Shown in pieces: positions 1 through 11,670 of a stretch of DNA of 64,000 nt (positions within the stretch are counted from its first letter, which is position 1; every line of letters starts with the position of its first letter). Origin of the DNA: Scylla paramamosain (lineage: Eukaryota; Arthropoda; Malacostraca; Decapoda; Portunidae); contig NC_087168.1 in assembly GCF_035594125.1 (NCBI RefSeq), forward strand, positions 18,917,150 to 18,981,149, written 5' to 3'. Both the position numbers and the translations under genes were made by a program. Under the pieces are notes generated by a model. The model saw nothing but the letters and a program-made list of their open reading frames with translations. It did not search any database and was not told the origin of the DNA.

Positions 1-60
1 GCATTACGATAAGCAGCAACTGTACACTCAGGTAATACATGATAACTTACAGCACCATTA

Positions 61-288
61 GGAAAGGACTCGCGTGAATTACTTCCATTTACCGAATCAG
101 TAACTCTGGAATTCCCTTCCTGCTTCTGTATTTCCACCTTCCTATCACTTGAGGTTTCAAAACACTTATCCTTCAATTTTTTACCACCACTTCGGATCCT
201 ATTTGGGACCGGCATATCAGTGGACTTTTTTTTTTTTATTAGATTTTTGTTGTCCTTGGCCGGTGTCCCTCCTACATAAAAAAAAAAA
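61..288 (+). mobile_element. LINE 3' end (jockey-like), + orientation
   Basis: The + strand reads LWNSLPASVFPPSYHL..., the extreme C-terminus of a decapod LINE reverse transcriptase, then the 3' UTR GTTGTCCTTGGCCGGTGTCC, CTCCTACAT and a poly-A tail (277-288). The same 3' UTR occurs in reverse at several sites in the window. The copy is 5'-truncated or cut by the window edge. Confidence 0.7.
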
Positions 289-808
289 TCTTAAACGTTT
301 CTTCGTCCTATCTTAACTATTTTTGTGAGGCTTTCCAGTAGTGGTCTTTCAGGGCATTCAAGGATGTTTTCATGATTCTAGTGATAGTTAAAGAAGAGCT
401 CCGCATCATTAACAGGAAAACACACAGGATAATCAAGGGAAATCAAGAGAAAAAAAAACAAATCCACAATCGTATCTCTCTCTTCTTTAACTCTCTCTCC
501 AATAAAAGAAAAAAGAAAGAATACTAAAAAGAACTCTCTCCCTCTCTTCCCTCTCACTCTCTCCTCCCATTGCATGTAGGTACAGAGAGTACGCGGGGAA
601 CGCAGAGTGAGGTGGGCGAGAACCAGTCTTTGGGTTCCGGGTGTTGCGGTTCTCTGTACTCCACTCTGCCATGGACTGCAGGGAGGGCAGAGGTGCGCGT
701 GGCGTAAATATTCGATGAGAGGGAGAGTCTGAGAGGTCTAGTCGGCCGAAGGAGGCTCCAGTCAAGACTCAAGCCTCCCTGGTTCTCCCCTTGGTAGAGA
801 TCGCCATT
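289..808. other. MITE-like fragment and CT-rich sequence
   Basis: Positions 289-440 resemble the CTTAAACGTTTCTT...CATGATTCTAGTGATAGTT family also seen at 3340-3560. Positions 470-570 are CT-rich low complexity. Nothing is recognised in the rest. Confidence 0.4.
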
Positions 809-1500
809 AAGGTTTAACGTGAGCCGCTTTTCCTAGTCAATGTAACATAACCGTGCGCACAATAAACAAATAGCAAGTCTTCCTCTTTCCGCTGCTCCTG
901 TCAAGTTTCCACAGCAGATAAGTTTTCTCCGACGCGCTGAGTCTTTTGTGTCCTCAGTCATTACAAGCTTGTCTTCTTCCACTGCATGCATAAACTATCT
1001 CTTAGGTCTTCTTCTCTTTCTCCTGCATCCTCCTCTCACACACTCCTCGCCTCTCTTCTCAACATGTCATTAAATTTTAACGTGAGCTGCTTTTCCCAGA
1101 GTCAATGTAACACAGCCATGCGCACAATGAACAAATAGTAAGTCTCCTTTTGGCTGCTTAGGTCGCCACAATGGAAAAGCCTTCTTCAACTCGCTCGGTC
1201 CTTTGTGCCTTCCTCAGTCATTCCTATTAAAAGCATTTCTTCTTCCGTTGAATCCATGAACGTTTTCTTAGATCTTCCTCTCTTTCTCTTGCCGGGTAGA
1301 TCCATCTCCAGCATCCTCCTCCCCACATGCACCTCTTCTCTCGTGTCGTAACCACCTCAGCCTCGCCCATTACAAGCATGTCTTCTTCCTCTGCATTTAT
1401 AAACCTTCCCTCAAGTTTTTCTATCTGTCCTGTCGTGTAGTTCCACCTCCAACTTCCTCCTACCCACATGCTCCTCGTCTCTTCCTCTCGACACGCCCAG
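809..1500. repeat. Tandem repeat, about 265-bp unit, 2.5 copies
   Basis: TTAACGTGAGC...GTGCGCACAAT...GTCTTCTTCC is repeated at about 815 and 1078 (period about 265). A third partial copy starts near 1370 (TACAAGCATGTCTTCTTCC). Copies are diverged; there is no coding capacity. Confidence 0.75.
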
Positions 1501-2067
1501 ATCGTGTCCATCTCACATGCACTGCGCAGAATTACAAGCTGCTCATCAACACTGTACAGAAATCCCTGTAAAAGCTTTATCTGTGTTGTGTTTACGCTTC
1601 AGTCAGCCAAACATTTCCACACGCACGATAAACATGAAACAAGAACATAAAACAAAGAACTGGAGGAAAAAAAAAGTCACACGCTCTTCATCAGCACTCT
1701 GTACCTCATTATCATAAAAGCTTACTCCATCTGCAGGGTCAATAAAGCGCTTCTCTGTACTCGTATAACTGACGGAGAGTAAGTGTACGCGAGACAAATG
1801 CAGTGACTAAACTATGCGAAATCCATCAGCACTCACTTCCTCATTATCATAAAAGCATTATCAATACACTATCACCAGAATCATGAAAATTCCCCCCAAT
1901 AAATCCAACTAGACCAGTTACAACAAGACGTGACGGGGAGCGGAAATGCTTCAGGATACAAACGCGGAGAACAAAGAAATGAGTGCCACCGGATCCTAAA
2001 CTTCCGCCCACGAATGCACCGAGCTTGTACCCTTCACTGTCTTGGTCATTCTGTTAACACTGCAAAA
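1501..2067. other. No recognised feature
   Basis: Mixed sequence with two related stretches (TCATCAGCACTC near 1688 and CATCAGCACTCA near 1824, each followed by CATTATCATAAAAGC). Otherwise nothing is seen. Confidence 0.4.
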
Positions 2068-2430
2068 AAAGAGTCACCATTGCTTGATTTCCACTTAACA
2101 CTCAAAACTTAGACATGTGCCACTGGATCCAGCTGTAATGTTTCCACCAGTTTGCTGTATTGATTAGACAAATGAGTGGATTGTCGTGGTGGTGAGAAAA
2201 CGCAGTCAGATCTTTATTTCTCTACCGTCTGGACAGTGAATTTTCAGGGAGACTCATTGTTGAAACGTTAGATAAAGAAAAGAGCTCCTCCATGTTGTGC
2301 TCTCTCGCCATCACAGTCCACTCATGTGTCTTACCTGTACGACACACTGGTGGCAAAATTACTAAGGAATCCAATGCTACATGTCTAAATTTTGAGTTTT
2401 AAGTGGAAATAGAGCTGTAACGGACTTTTT
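2068..2430. mobile_element. Foldback/MITE-like element with about 50-bp inverted ends
   Basis: The left arm (2068-2118, TTTCCACTTAACACTCAAAA and CTTAGACATGT) and the right arm (2379-2430, ACATGTCTAAATTTTGAG and TTTTAAGTGGAAAT) are near-perfect reverse complements over the inner 35 bp, and weaker outside. The 260-bp interior has no ORF. A non-autonomous DNA element is the likeliest explanation. Confidence 0.65.
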
Positions 2431-2964
2431 AGACTAATTATACGAGTGGAGTTTCTCAGGTAAAGAAATGTGACTTGCAAAATCCTGACTATGGCTCACC
2501 TTTAAGAACGCTAAAGGTAGCGTTGGATTTGCAGAAAAGGAGAATAGGAGATTAATCTTGTCCTCCGAAACTTGTGATTATAGAGGAAAAAAAAAAACAT
2601 TTCAAACTAAAAGACTTAGCTCAGACTCACGTACAAGACAACCTACGCCAGGAACCTTTAGTGTGGGGTAAAAATCAAATTGGGTCCAGCAAAATAAAAC
2701 CGCGTCGCGTTCGGGAGTCAGAGAATGGCCCGGCGGACGCGGCTGGGAGGGGATTGCCTCTAGGGGGGCTGAAAAAGTTGGAATAGCCTGAGAAGACGAC
2801 TGCCTGGCTGGGGGAAGTGGAGGCAGGTCGTCTTGAAGTGGAGTCACAAGCTGGGAGGACGTTATAGAATATTTACAAGAAAAAGAAAACTGAGAAATTC
2901 CTTTTGGCAGGAACCTAAGCAGAAGCAGACTCCTCGTTTTATTCAACTACATTTTTTCTTTTAT

Positions 2965-3305
2965 GAACAGTCTCTTACATAAATTATCTTGCCTTTTCTT
3001 TGTTTTCTTTTAAGTTTAGCAAGAAAACACACGTATTCAGAATATAACGTGTTTTTAAATATGTTCCTCTTCAGTCTCTTATGTAAATTATCTTGCTTTT
3101 CTTCGTCTTCTTTTAAATTTGGCAAAAAATACAAGTCCTCAGAATATAACCTTTTTTTTTTTAACCATACTTCTCTTTTACCATCACTCTCTCTCTCTCT
3201 CTCTCTCTCTCATAAATCATCTTCCTTTTTCTTCACTCTCTTTTACCGTCTCGTGCGAAGAAACTTGGCAAGAAAGTACTCAAGTTCAGAATGTAACTTT
3301 TCGTT
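2965..3305. repeat. Three-copy tandem repeat with an internal (CT)n
   Basis: The unit CTTATGTAAATTATCTTGC...AGTCCTCAGAATATAACC occurs three times (starts near 2970, 3078 and 3210). A (CT)n run (3187-3211) lies between units 2 and 3. Confidence 0.7.
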
Positions 3306-3339
3306 TTACTCTTTTCCTCCAAGGGCGTTTTACCATAAC

Positions 3340-3582
3340 TAAGGTCCGAATTCTTAAACGTTTTTTTCACAGGCTACAGTGGAAGTAAGTGAAGTTTTCA
3401 AGCATGTTTTCGTGATTGTAGTGATATTTTAATGAGGATTCTGTCTCAATACGGAAAATATCCATGAGAACCAGACTAATCATCTTTGTGGACTAAGAAA
3501 AATAGTTCTGACGAAGGAAAAGCTTAAGAAAAGAATCCTACGAGTTTTCAAGAGTGGTGTCATTACTGTAGTGGCAAGGGTT
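3340..3582. mobile_element. Degenerate MITE-family copy
   Basis: GAATTCTTAAACG, CATGTTTTCGTGATTGTAG, GAGAACCAGACTAATCATC and TTTGTGGACT blocks match the family whose better copies (33040-33283, 34538-34691) have CCGTATTC-type inverted ends. Confidence 0.5.
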
Positions 3583-3665
3583 CTTTTTTTTTTTATGTAG
3601 GAGGGACACTAGCCATGAGCAACAAAAATCCAATAAAAAAAAAGCTCACTGAGATGCCAAACCTA
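3583..3665 (-). mobile_element. LINE 3' end, reverse orientation
   Basis: Poly-T, then ATGTAGGAGGGACACTAGCC, GAGCAACAAAAATCC and GCTCACTGAGATGCC: the reverse of the LINE 3' end at 61-288. Confidence 0.65.
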
Positions 3666-4035
3666 CCACAAATCTATCACATAAGTACCAGGAACATCCA
3701 TCAGAACCCGACTAGTCATTTTTGTGGCCTTTGAAAAAAAAAAAAAAGCAGTAATTGAGGTAATAGAGTTTAAGAATGCAGTTCTGAGTCACGCTGCTAC
3801 ACTACACGCATCCCTATAAAAAGAAAACAAAAGCACTGCCGATACCAAAATAAAAATATTAACAAGACCTCAGGATCATGTTAAAGCGAAAGGTAAAATC
3901 CGACTCCAAGGAAACCCAAGAGAAGCTACTGACACACGGAAAATATTAAACACACGTCAAACTATCCGAACTCCAAAAATGCTGAAAATGAAGGTTGAAA
4001 TTTTGCTCCTGACAATCCAGAAGTGTCTTTATGTG

Positions 4036-4087
<52 letters not shown>

Positions 4088-4164
4088 GGAAGACTCAGGA
4101 AAGCACCATCTCTTCCACCACGTAACTGCTCTCTCTTCCACTTTCCACTGTTCCACACAAACAA

Positions 4165-4242
<78 letters not shown>

Positions 4243-4637
4243 CACTTCCCATCTAGAAACCAAACCAGGTGTGACACGCGCCAGACCTCTCTTGCACAGT
4301 GAACCGTGAACGAAAGCAGCAACTAAGTTAAGAGTGAACTAGTGTTATTACCCCCCGACTTCCTTGACTTCCACGTATCCACACACGGAAAAAATAACAA
4401 GCAGGGCGCCTTATATGAGAAAAAAATACTTCTATCTCCTTTTTTTAGTAGTATTTGTATTCATTCCAGTGCCTTGCTATATGGAGAGGAAGCCATAAGA
4501 ACTAGCCACTCACGAAAAAGCAATCCTGGCCCTCTCTCTCGCTCTCTCTCTCTCTCTCCCTCTCTTTTTCCCTCTCTTTTTCCCTGGTATACATCGAGAC
4601 CCCTTCCCAGTGATAGTTGCTCGGGGAAGTCTGGAAA
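3666..4637. repeat. Inverted (GT)n / (CA)n pair and flanks
   Basis: A (GT)n run (4042-4083) and a (CA)n run (4168-4240) are complementary and 84 bp apart, so either strand could fold into a stem of about 40 bp. The remainder is non-coding, with CT-rich sequence at 4531-4580. Confidence 0.9.
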
Positions 4638-4890
4638 TGCTTGGTAGTCTGAACATTATCAAGGGAGGGGGATGAAATGGTAACACTGGTATTCTTGGCC
4701 ATGTGGCGGTGAATGAAGTGTCTTTGGTAATGCTTGGTAGACTGAACATTATCGAGTGTCACAAGGGAGGGAGATGAAATGTTAACGCTGGTATTCTTGA
4801 TCCTGTGGTGGCAGTATTTGGTAACCTGAACATAATCGAATTTTCATAAGGGAGGGAGTTGAGATGGTAGCGAGGCCTCTGTGGTCATGT
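4638..4890. repeat. Three-copy tandem repeat, 83-94-bp unit
   Basis: GCTTGGTAGTCTGAACATTATC followed by AAGGGAGGGGGATGAAATGG and GGTATTCTTG recurs at 4638, 4732 and 4815 with increasing divergence. Confidence 0.8.
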
Positions 4891-5459
4891 GATGGTGATG
4901 TAAGAGTGTCGTGAGGAAGGGAACAATGTCACTGCAGGCAAGTATAAGGTTCTCGGCTCTTACTCTTCGAGTCCTTCATGCTTGGGAAGTATAATGGTTA
5001 AGTTAGTGGCGATAATATGCAAGTATACTGACTGACTGACAGAGTAAATAAAATAGAATTAGATTCGATTAAATAAAAGGTCAAAGAAATTGCTCACTGA
5101 CTAACTGACTAAATTAACTGACTAAGAGAATGAAAATTAACGACCGGTTCACTGACTACATAAACAAATGGACTCTCTGAATTAATTGGCTGATTAACTA
5201 AATAAAATTAAACGTGCTGGCTCACTAACTTGCTAAATTACATAATACACTAATAAAATGAGAACGAATGAGCTCAATGACGAAATTACACAACAAAATG
5301 ATAATGAACTAAACTATCAGACTGACTAACCAACTGCACATCCACCCTTCAGCAAACTACCAAGGAAGGAACACGTCACAGGCAGGAGCATCTTGCCACC
5401 ACCCAGCAGGTCCCGAAGCTGAGGATTACAAGTCTCTCCCCCTCTCTTGGACCACTTCA
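4891..5459. other. Degenerate (CTGA)n-like sequence, otherwise empty
   Basis: From 5025 to 5330 the sequence is dominated by scattered ACTGACT and ACTAACT words, an old decayed tetranucleotide array. Nothing else is recognised. Confidence 0.45.
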
Positions 5460-5546
5460 CTATACAGGACATGACGTGGCTGGCGGGATGCAGCGCGGCA
5501 GGTCCACTTCGCTGATTAACAAGACGTCACTCATCGATTTTGGACT
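5460..5546 (-). CDS. Weak candidate terminal exon (28 codons)
   Basis: On the - strand an acceptor (ttgtgtctcag) precedes a phase-0 open segment of 28 codons beginning SPKSMSDVLLISEVDLPRC, ending at TAG (5462-5460). The phase agrees with the donor at 8974. Joined, they would give a 45-residue product, but no AATAAA is seen close downstream. Confidence 0.18.
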   Translation of the reverse strand, partial: SPKSMSDVLLISEVDLPRCIPPATSCPV

Positions 5547-5578
5547 CTGAGACACAAAAGGAGACTGACCGTGGCTAA

Positions 5579-6241
5579 TATAAGGGCCCTTCCTTCCTTC
5601 CTTGGCCTTTCCTCAGGTGACCAAGGTGCTCCCATCTCCTCCTTGCTCAGTCCTCCAGGTCAGAATGAAGGGAGGAATGTCAGGTGTGCTTGCAGTGTTC
5701 TCAGTGGTCAGGACTCCCAACATGTGATTCATTTTGATGAGTTAGTGTAAATGCAGAGCTTTCACGATTGTAACACTGGAGAATATCGTGTTTCTTCTCT
5801 TCTTCTTGCTCGCTTGGGTCGTATTTCATGTACTGCTTGTTTCTTCTTCTTCTTCTTCTTCTTCTTCTCTCAGTTTGTATTTTGTGTGTTACTTTCTCGT
5901 AACGGCAGCCGCTACAATGTCTTCTCTCTTTTTCCTCTCTTTGTTTGCATTTTGCATACTATCTTCTTGTAACGTCTTATGTAAGGCCACCATATATTTC
6001 ACCGTGAACTCTTACATGAAACAGGCATGGGTAAGTCTCTAGCGTCCACCATTGCTACAACAGGAATCCTCACCGCTGACACCATATACACCACTAACGC
6101 GCTAGGAATCCTCACCGTACAGCTGCCACCATATACCTCCCCCTGAACCAAGCGAGGCGCGAGGATCACTGTGAATCACACACCAGCTGAACTTTTGACC
6201 ACTCACCCCTCTATATAAATGGCTGCGGCTCAGTCCCCATA
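5579..6241 (+). promoter_or_regulatory. Two TATA-box-like promoters
   Basis: ATATAAGG (TATA at 5579) lies about 31 bp before a TCAG initiator-like site, and an ATG at 5665 opens MKGGMSGVLAVFSVV, which looks like a signal-peptide start but meets a stop after five more codons. CTATATAAATGGC (6212) is followed by CTCAGTCC and later by a short ATG ORF, MNSKTFALN. No downstream exon could be linked to either. Confidence 0.22.
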
Positions 6242-7185
6242 GTTTCTAAAATATGAAATAAAGCTGTAATTCATGAACTCCAAAACCTTTGCTCTTAATT
6301 AATTCACCCTCACCACTGCACGCGTGTAGAGATATTTCACAGTGACGCAAATTTATCTCCGCTTCGTGAATCCCTAGTCTGCCTCCTGGTAAATTGGTGC
6401 CCAAATTAATAGTGCTATACCCTAACGCACCACAGACCTGCCAAACAACAGATGCAAGAGAGTTTCAGACAGGTAAGCATACACAAATTAACATTCTTAT
6501 TACCTTCTCTGCCTGAGTGACCACAGAAGAAAAATGATCGAGGGTACGACAAGACCACTAACAACTGATCGGATCTGGAGATTACTGTACCTTATTAAAC
6601 ATTTCAGGGAATTTAAAACACCACGTACAAACTTAACATTATTATTTTATCTGAACCTACAAACATTTTAGTTCACTAACATAGGACACTCAACAACAAC
6701 CTCAGACCTGAACAACTCTTCGTCTCACGTACGTCTTCACGAGGCCGCCAGCTGGGCAGTTAAACACTTCAATTAGCTAGTTACACATGTGGTGAACAAT
6801 TAATTAATCAGACAATAGCAGGCCTCCACGTAACACTAGCCCATGTACTCGAATCATGCATTCATTTCAAGACAGGTACCCACGTCACTATCAACATCAC
6901 CTGAAAAGAGCAGAGTGAGGCGAGGCGAGGTGAAGCACCCTTCCCTTCCTTGCCACTCATCAATTACCTCCACGTCACCTGACACTCCACGCTGAAATTA
7001 TTACGTTTTCCAAATCCACGTGCTACGTTCAGGAAACACGAGCCAGGTGATTATTTTTCGCGAGGGATGCAGTGTGGAGAAACAACACTATTATTAGAGC
7101 CACGAACATCACTCACTAATATTTGTATATCACGGTTAGCAGACAAGGGAGATGGATAGAGAGGAAGGTGAATCATTGTTAGAAG
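6242..7185. other. No recognised feature
   Basis: AT-rich single-copy-looking sequence without open exons or repeats on either strand. Confidence 0.4.
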
Positions 7186-7189
7186 CTTG

Positions 7190-7743
<554 letters not shown>

Positions 7744-7748
<5 letters not shown>

Positions 7749-8008
7749 CAATTCTAATTTAGTTTAATTTTATCAATCTTGAACCCGTTACTATTCTTGG
7801 GAAAACACGAATATTAAGACTTCCACTAAAAGTTTACACATTAATAAACCAAGAGAACAAACAAAATACGTAATTATACAAGAAATCATTAATATCACAG
7901 TGGTGTATTCATAAAGCTGAGTTTGCTCATTAAGGAGTGAGGGAAAAACAATCACTTATTTACTACAACGCCTGAATAGTAGAGAACTGTGAACCATGTA
8001 AATTAATA

Positions 8009-8058
<50 letters not shown>

Positions 8059-8349
8059 ATGTGTGTGTGTATTCGGCATCTCTTTATCGGGCCAAGTAGA
8101 TTCACCACAAAAGCTTATGAAATTATATCCACGACCTCTTGCGGGAACAAAAGGAAATGAGCGCAACTCGAATGTATCCTTTTGTGCTCCATGTGGTATT
8201 GTACCGTGACCTTTTATCGTCAGCTCACAATACGACCCTCCAGTTTCCATGGCAACGGGTAAAAAAGGCAGGTAAAAATACTGTACTAATCATTATTTAC
8301 ATCCGAGGCTTAAGTAGCAATTCGCCGTCATTATCAGTTATCATTATTT

Positions 8350-8383
<34 letters not shown>

Positions 8384-8421
8384 CATCATTAACATTGCTA
8401 TTATTATTATTATTATTATTA

Positions 8422-8452
<31 letters not shown>

Positions 8453-8973
8453 GTTAGTCTAATGGGGATATTTTCTTGCGGTTTTACTCTTTATTTTATT
8501 AACTAGTTTATTCACCTATTTATGCATTTATTTTTCTATCTATTTATTTATCTGTCTATCTATATATCTACCTATCTATCGTATTCAATTTTACAAAGCT
8601 ACGTATCTCTATCAATCTATCTTTCTACCTATCTATCTATCTATTTATCTATCTATCTATTTATCCATCTATCTATCTATTTATCTATCTATCTAGCTAT
8701 CTTATTTTCCTTCACAAAACTCCCTAAATTAAGTACCTGACGCATCGTGTAAGTCTCCCGTTTTCCTTCCTTCTTTTGACGTAAACTCTCGCGTCTCAAA
8801 ACTCCGCAAATTAAGTACCTAACAAACTGAAGCCCGCCCGTGTACGTAAGTCTCATATCTTCATCCCTCTTTTCTTTAACGCAAATTCTCGCATCTTAAA
8901 AACTCACGCTGAGGAGAAACGATGTAAAATAAGACGCGGCGGGGGGAGGTACTGAGTAATTGCTGTCACTCAC
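7744..8973. repeat. Microsatellite cluster
   Basis: (GA)n 8013-8057, (GTT)n 8350-8383, (ATT)n 8399-8453 and degenerate (CTAT)n 8523-8702. Between 8703 and 8900 a duplicated block (AAAACTCCSYAAATTAAGTACCT at 8716 and 8798) occurs. No gene seen. Confidence 0.9.
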
Positions 8974-9028
8974 CATCTGCTTCAACCTCCTGCCGGTCTC
9001 CATCAGGTCTGACAAGTGCTTCATTTAG
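8974..9028 (-). CDS. Candidate first coding exon of an unknown gene
   Basis: On the - strand an acceptor (gcatctctcag) is followed by CTAA and ATG (9024), 17 open codons reading MKHLSDLMETGRRLKQM, and a strong donor gtgagtgac, phase 0. GC content is well above the flanks. The peptide looks like an amphipathic basic helix. It is not recognised. The candidate 5' exon at 30 kb would supply the leader across a 21-kb intron. No convincing following exon was found except the weak one at 5546-5460. Confidence 0.4.
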
Positions 9029-9397
9029 CTGAGAGATGCAGGCCTGGGCACAAAGTGTCGCCGCCCGGAGCCCTGCACGTACCACCTCCAGGACTGCATT
9101 AAACCTCAAGGCATATCCTCGCGTCACGTAAAGGTATGCACTTGGGTTGGAAATTAGGTTATTGCGTGATGTGATAGTGTATTTAAGATCTGTTATTTAA
9201 TTTCTTTGGGTCTGCAAGAATGAGAAATAGATTAGTCCGTGATTTTTAAATGTAATAATGCGTGCTACTTAATTTGTATGGGTCTGTAAATTTAGTATAG
9301 GTATGCACGTGGGATAGGAATTTTGTTAATCCGTATTTTTTAACGTATTAAGATGTGCTACTTAAATTTTATTAGTCTGTGGGGGTAAAGATATGCG
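9029..9397. other. GC-rich flank of the candidate exon, then AT-rich sequence
   Basis: Positions 9029-9130 are GC-rich and open in one - frame, which may reflect a longer exon with a different acceptor. The rest is AT-rich with repeated GATGTGCTACTTAAATTT-like words. Confidence 0.3.
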
Positions 9398-9428
<31 letters not shown>

Positions 9429-9500
9429 TGAGGGGCTCTCGCAAAGGGCAACAAAAAGGAACAAAAAGAAAAGGCTCACTGTGGAAAGAGAATCAAGTTA
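9398..9500 (-). mobile_element. LINE 3' end, reverse orientation
   Basis: A poly-T run of 28, then ATATGAGGGGCTCTCGC, AAAGGGCAACAAAAAGG and GGCTCACTG: the same 3' UTR family, with the A-tail on the left. Confidence 0.65.
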
Positions 9501-10727
9501 CCTCATGATTTTCGAATGTATACTAAAGTGAGCTGGATGCTTGAGATGTGCTGCTTAAATTCAATCAGAGTTCGAGGTAAAGGTTTGCATTTACGATGAA
9601 AATTAAATTACTTCGTGATTTTCAAATGTTTTAAAGATGTGCTTATTAACTTTTATGAGTCTTTTCTCTATTGTGATGTGTGAAAAGAAAAGTAAGATAA
9701 AGGGAGAAGATTGGATGCAGTATGAAGAACCAAAAAGAAAGAGACGGAATGAAAGTTGTAGATTAAAAATTAAAGCTGGTGGGCATATGCAATTCCCAAA
9801 CATACACTGACATGAATCCTGGATGTCATGTGCTGGCAAAGATATCATATACAAATTTACTGCATAGAAGTTCCGAGTGAAGACACATATGGAGAACATA
9901 ACCCAACAAATAAAACAAACAGAACATACTCAATAATCGTGTTCTTGGTACCGAGTCAATAGGGAGCTATTGAAAAGATTACACAAGTTTATACATCCTC
10001 TCTTATCTCCTTATGTTCTGATGTGAATGTTAGCTGCACACAGTAAATATTGAGTTCCAGGGGCCGGCCACGCCAAGAACATCTGCTGTGGGGCTCCTGG
10101 GGCGAGCTACTGGCCGGGAACCATAAAGATGCATTATCCAATAACTCAGCAGTGAAGTATTACAAGGAAGCCACAACACTACAGCATTTTCACCGGTTTT
10201 CTTCCACTTTAGTACGGAGAGGAGGAGGGAGGAGGACAGTCAGAGGGAAAGAGAGAGAAGAGAAAGAGGGAAGGGGAGAAGTCCTATGGATTAGATTATC
10301 AAGTAAAAATTCTCTCTTCTATTCACAATCTGCAAGGAACAATCATACTTTAGAGTTTGTAAATAAGTGCTATGATTTCTAGAGTGAGAAAAAGTAAGAG
10401 GAAAAGAAAGGAAGAAAAGGTCATGAGTGTTCTATGGATCAGATTATCAAGTAAACTTTCTCCCTTCTATTCACAATCCGCAGGGAGCAATCACCCTCGA
10501 GGAGTTTCTGAAAAAGAGCCGTGATTTGTACCCGACAAGGTTCCTCAGGGATTGAGTTGTCAAACTTCTTCAACACTACGACAGCAGTTCAATTTTCTTC
10601 GGGATATAAATAGAGGATTTTATCAAGTTCACGGTGATATCTTTTTGAAGGAGTTGAAAGTGATCTCCAGTTACTCATCTGCAATGATTATATCCTTATT
10701 TACACTAATTTACACTAATGACTGACT
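9501..10727. other. No gene; one duplicated segment
   Basis: A purine-rich block plus TAGATTATCAAGTAAA and TCTATTCACAATCYGCAGG recurs at about 10283-10345 and 10440-10500, a 157-bp-period duplication. Nothing else recognised. Confidence 0.45.
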
Positions 10728-10890
10728 TTTATGTAAGAAGGAATCTAGCCAAGGGGAACAAGAAAGGCTGAAAAGCGACCCACTAAATGTGCCACCCCCA
10801 AAAAAGTTCAGTCAAAATGCTTATTCAAACTCTGAGAAGTGTCTTGAAACCTCCTCAGAAAGTTCATGTAGAAATAACTGGAATAAGTAA
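10728..10890 (-). mobile_element. LINE 3' end, reverse orientation
   Basis: TTATGTAAGAAGGAATCTAG, CCAAGGGGAACAAG, then AGTGTCTTGAAACCTCCTC, the position-specific order of the LINE 3' end family. It is longer than most copies here. Confidence 0.6.
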
Positions 10891-11496
10891 TACTTTTCTA
10901 TGTACTAATGGTGTAACCCACATTTTAAGAAGTGTCTTGAAATCTCCCACTTGACTCCAGTATAAAAAGTACCTACAGAAGCAACTGGGGTTCATAATAC
11001 TTTTCTGTTTAGTCTGACCCACGTCCTGCCCACGGCACTATGGCTACTGTGCGGTGCTCTTTAGGTACTGCGAGTTGAAATAAATATAATAAATAATTAA
11101 TGACAGGCACGCACGGTCGTGCACCTCCTTTACATACTAATTAGCCGTATTAATTCCAAAAATTTGTAGGTTAAAAGTTGCTATAGTGTATTTTAATGAA
11201 TTCACAAGCAAACGTGATCAAATTTGTTTCCTTCTGGTTAAGTTTGGGTACGCGACGGCTGTGCTGCCTCCCGCCTGTGCTAACTCAACCTGCCCGACCC
11301 TGTCCCTCCCACGCACACGAAAAATTTTAAATATAAGCCGCAGTGGTTGTTTAGAGCACCTTTCTTCCGGATAAGGCAAGCCAGGCACGGAAGGAGGCCT
11401 CGCCACACGCATGGAACTCAAGAATAAATAGACAAATAGGAAGAAAGGAACGTTGAAAGGAGAGAAGGAAGAGAGAAAGGAACAAAGGATAGAAAG
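10891..11496. other. No recognised feature
   Basis: A second AAGTGTCTTGAAATCTCCCA block at 10929 suggests another LINE-end fragment. The rest shows no feature. Confidence 0.35.
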
Positions 11497-11609
11497 GAAG
11501 GGAGGGAGGGAGGGAGGGAGGGAGGGAGGGAGGGAGGGGAGGGAGGAAAAAGTGAAAACGAAAATGTACAATGGACTGCAGCAAAATGTAGGTCACGGTC
11601 TTTTACACA

Positions 11610-11666
<57 letters not shown>
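11497..11666. repeat. (GGGA)n and (CA)n microsatellites
   Basis: (GGGA)n at 11497-11536 and (CA)n at 11605-11666. Confidence 0.97.

Positions 11667-11670
<4 letters not shown>

Noticed and set aside
3946..4263. Long open frames across (GT)n and (CA)n tracts, and the many similar frames over (CT)n, (AT)n and (CCT)n runs
   Set aside because: They encode only dipeptide or tripeptide runs and arise because these repeats lack stop codons. The same applies at 28156-28925, 31097-32372, 34897-35499 and 40158-40541.
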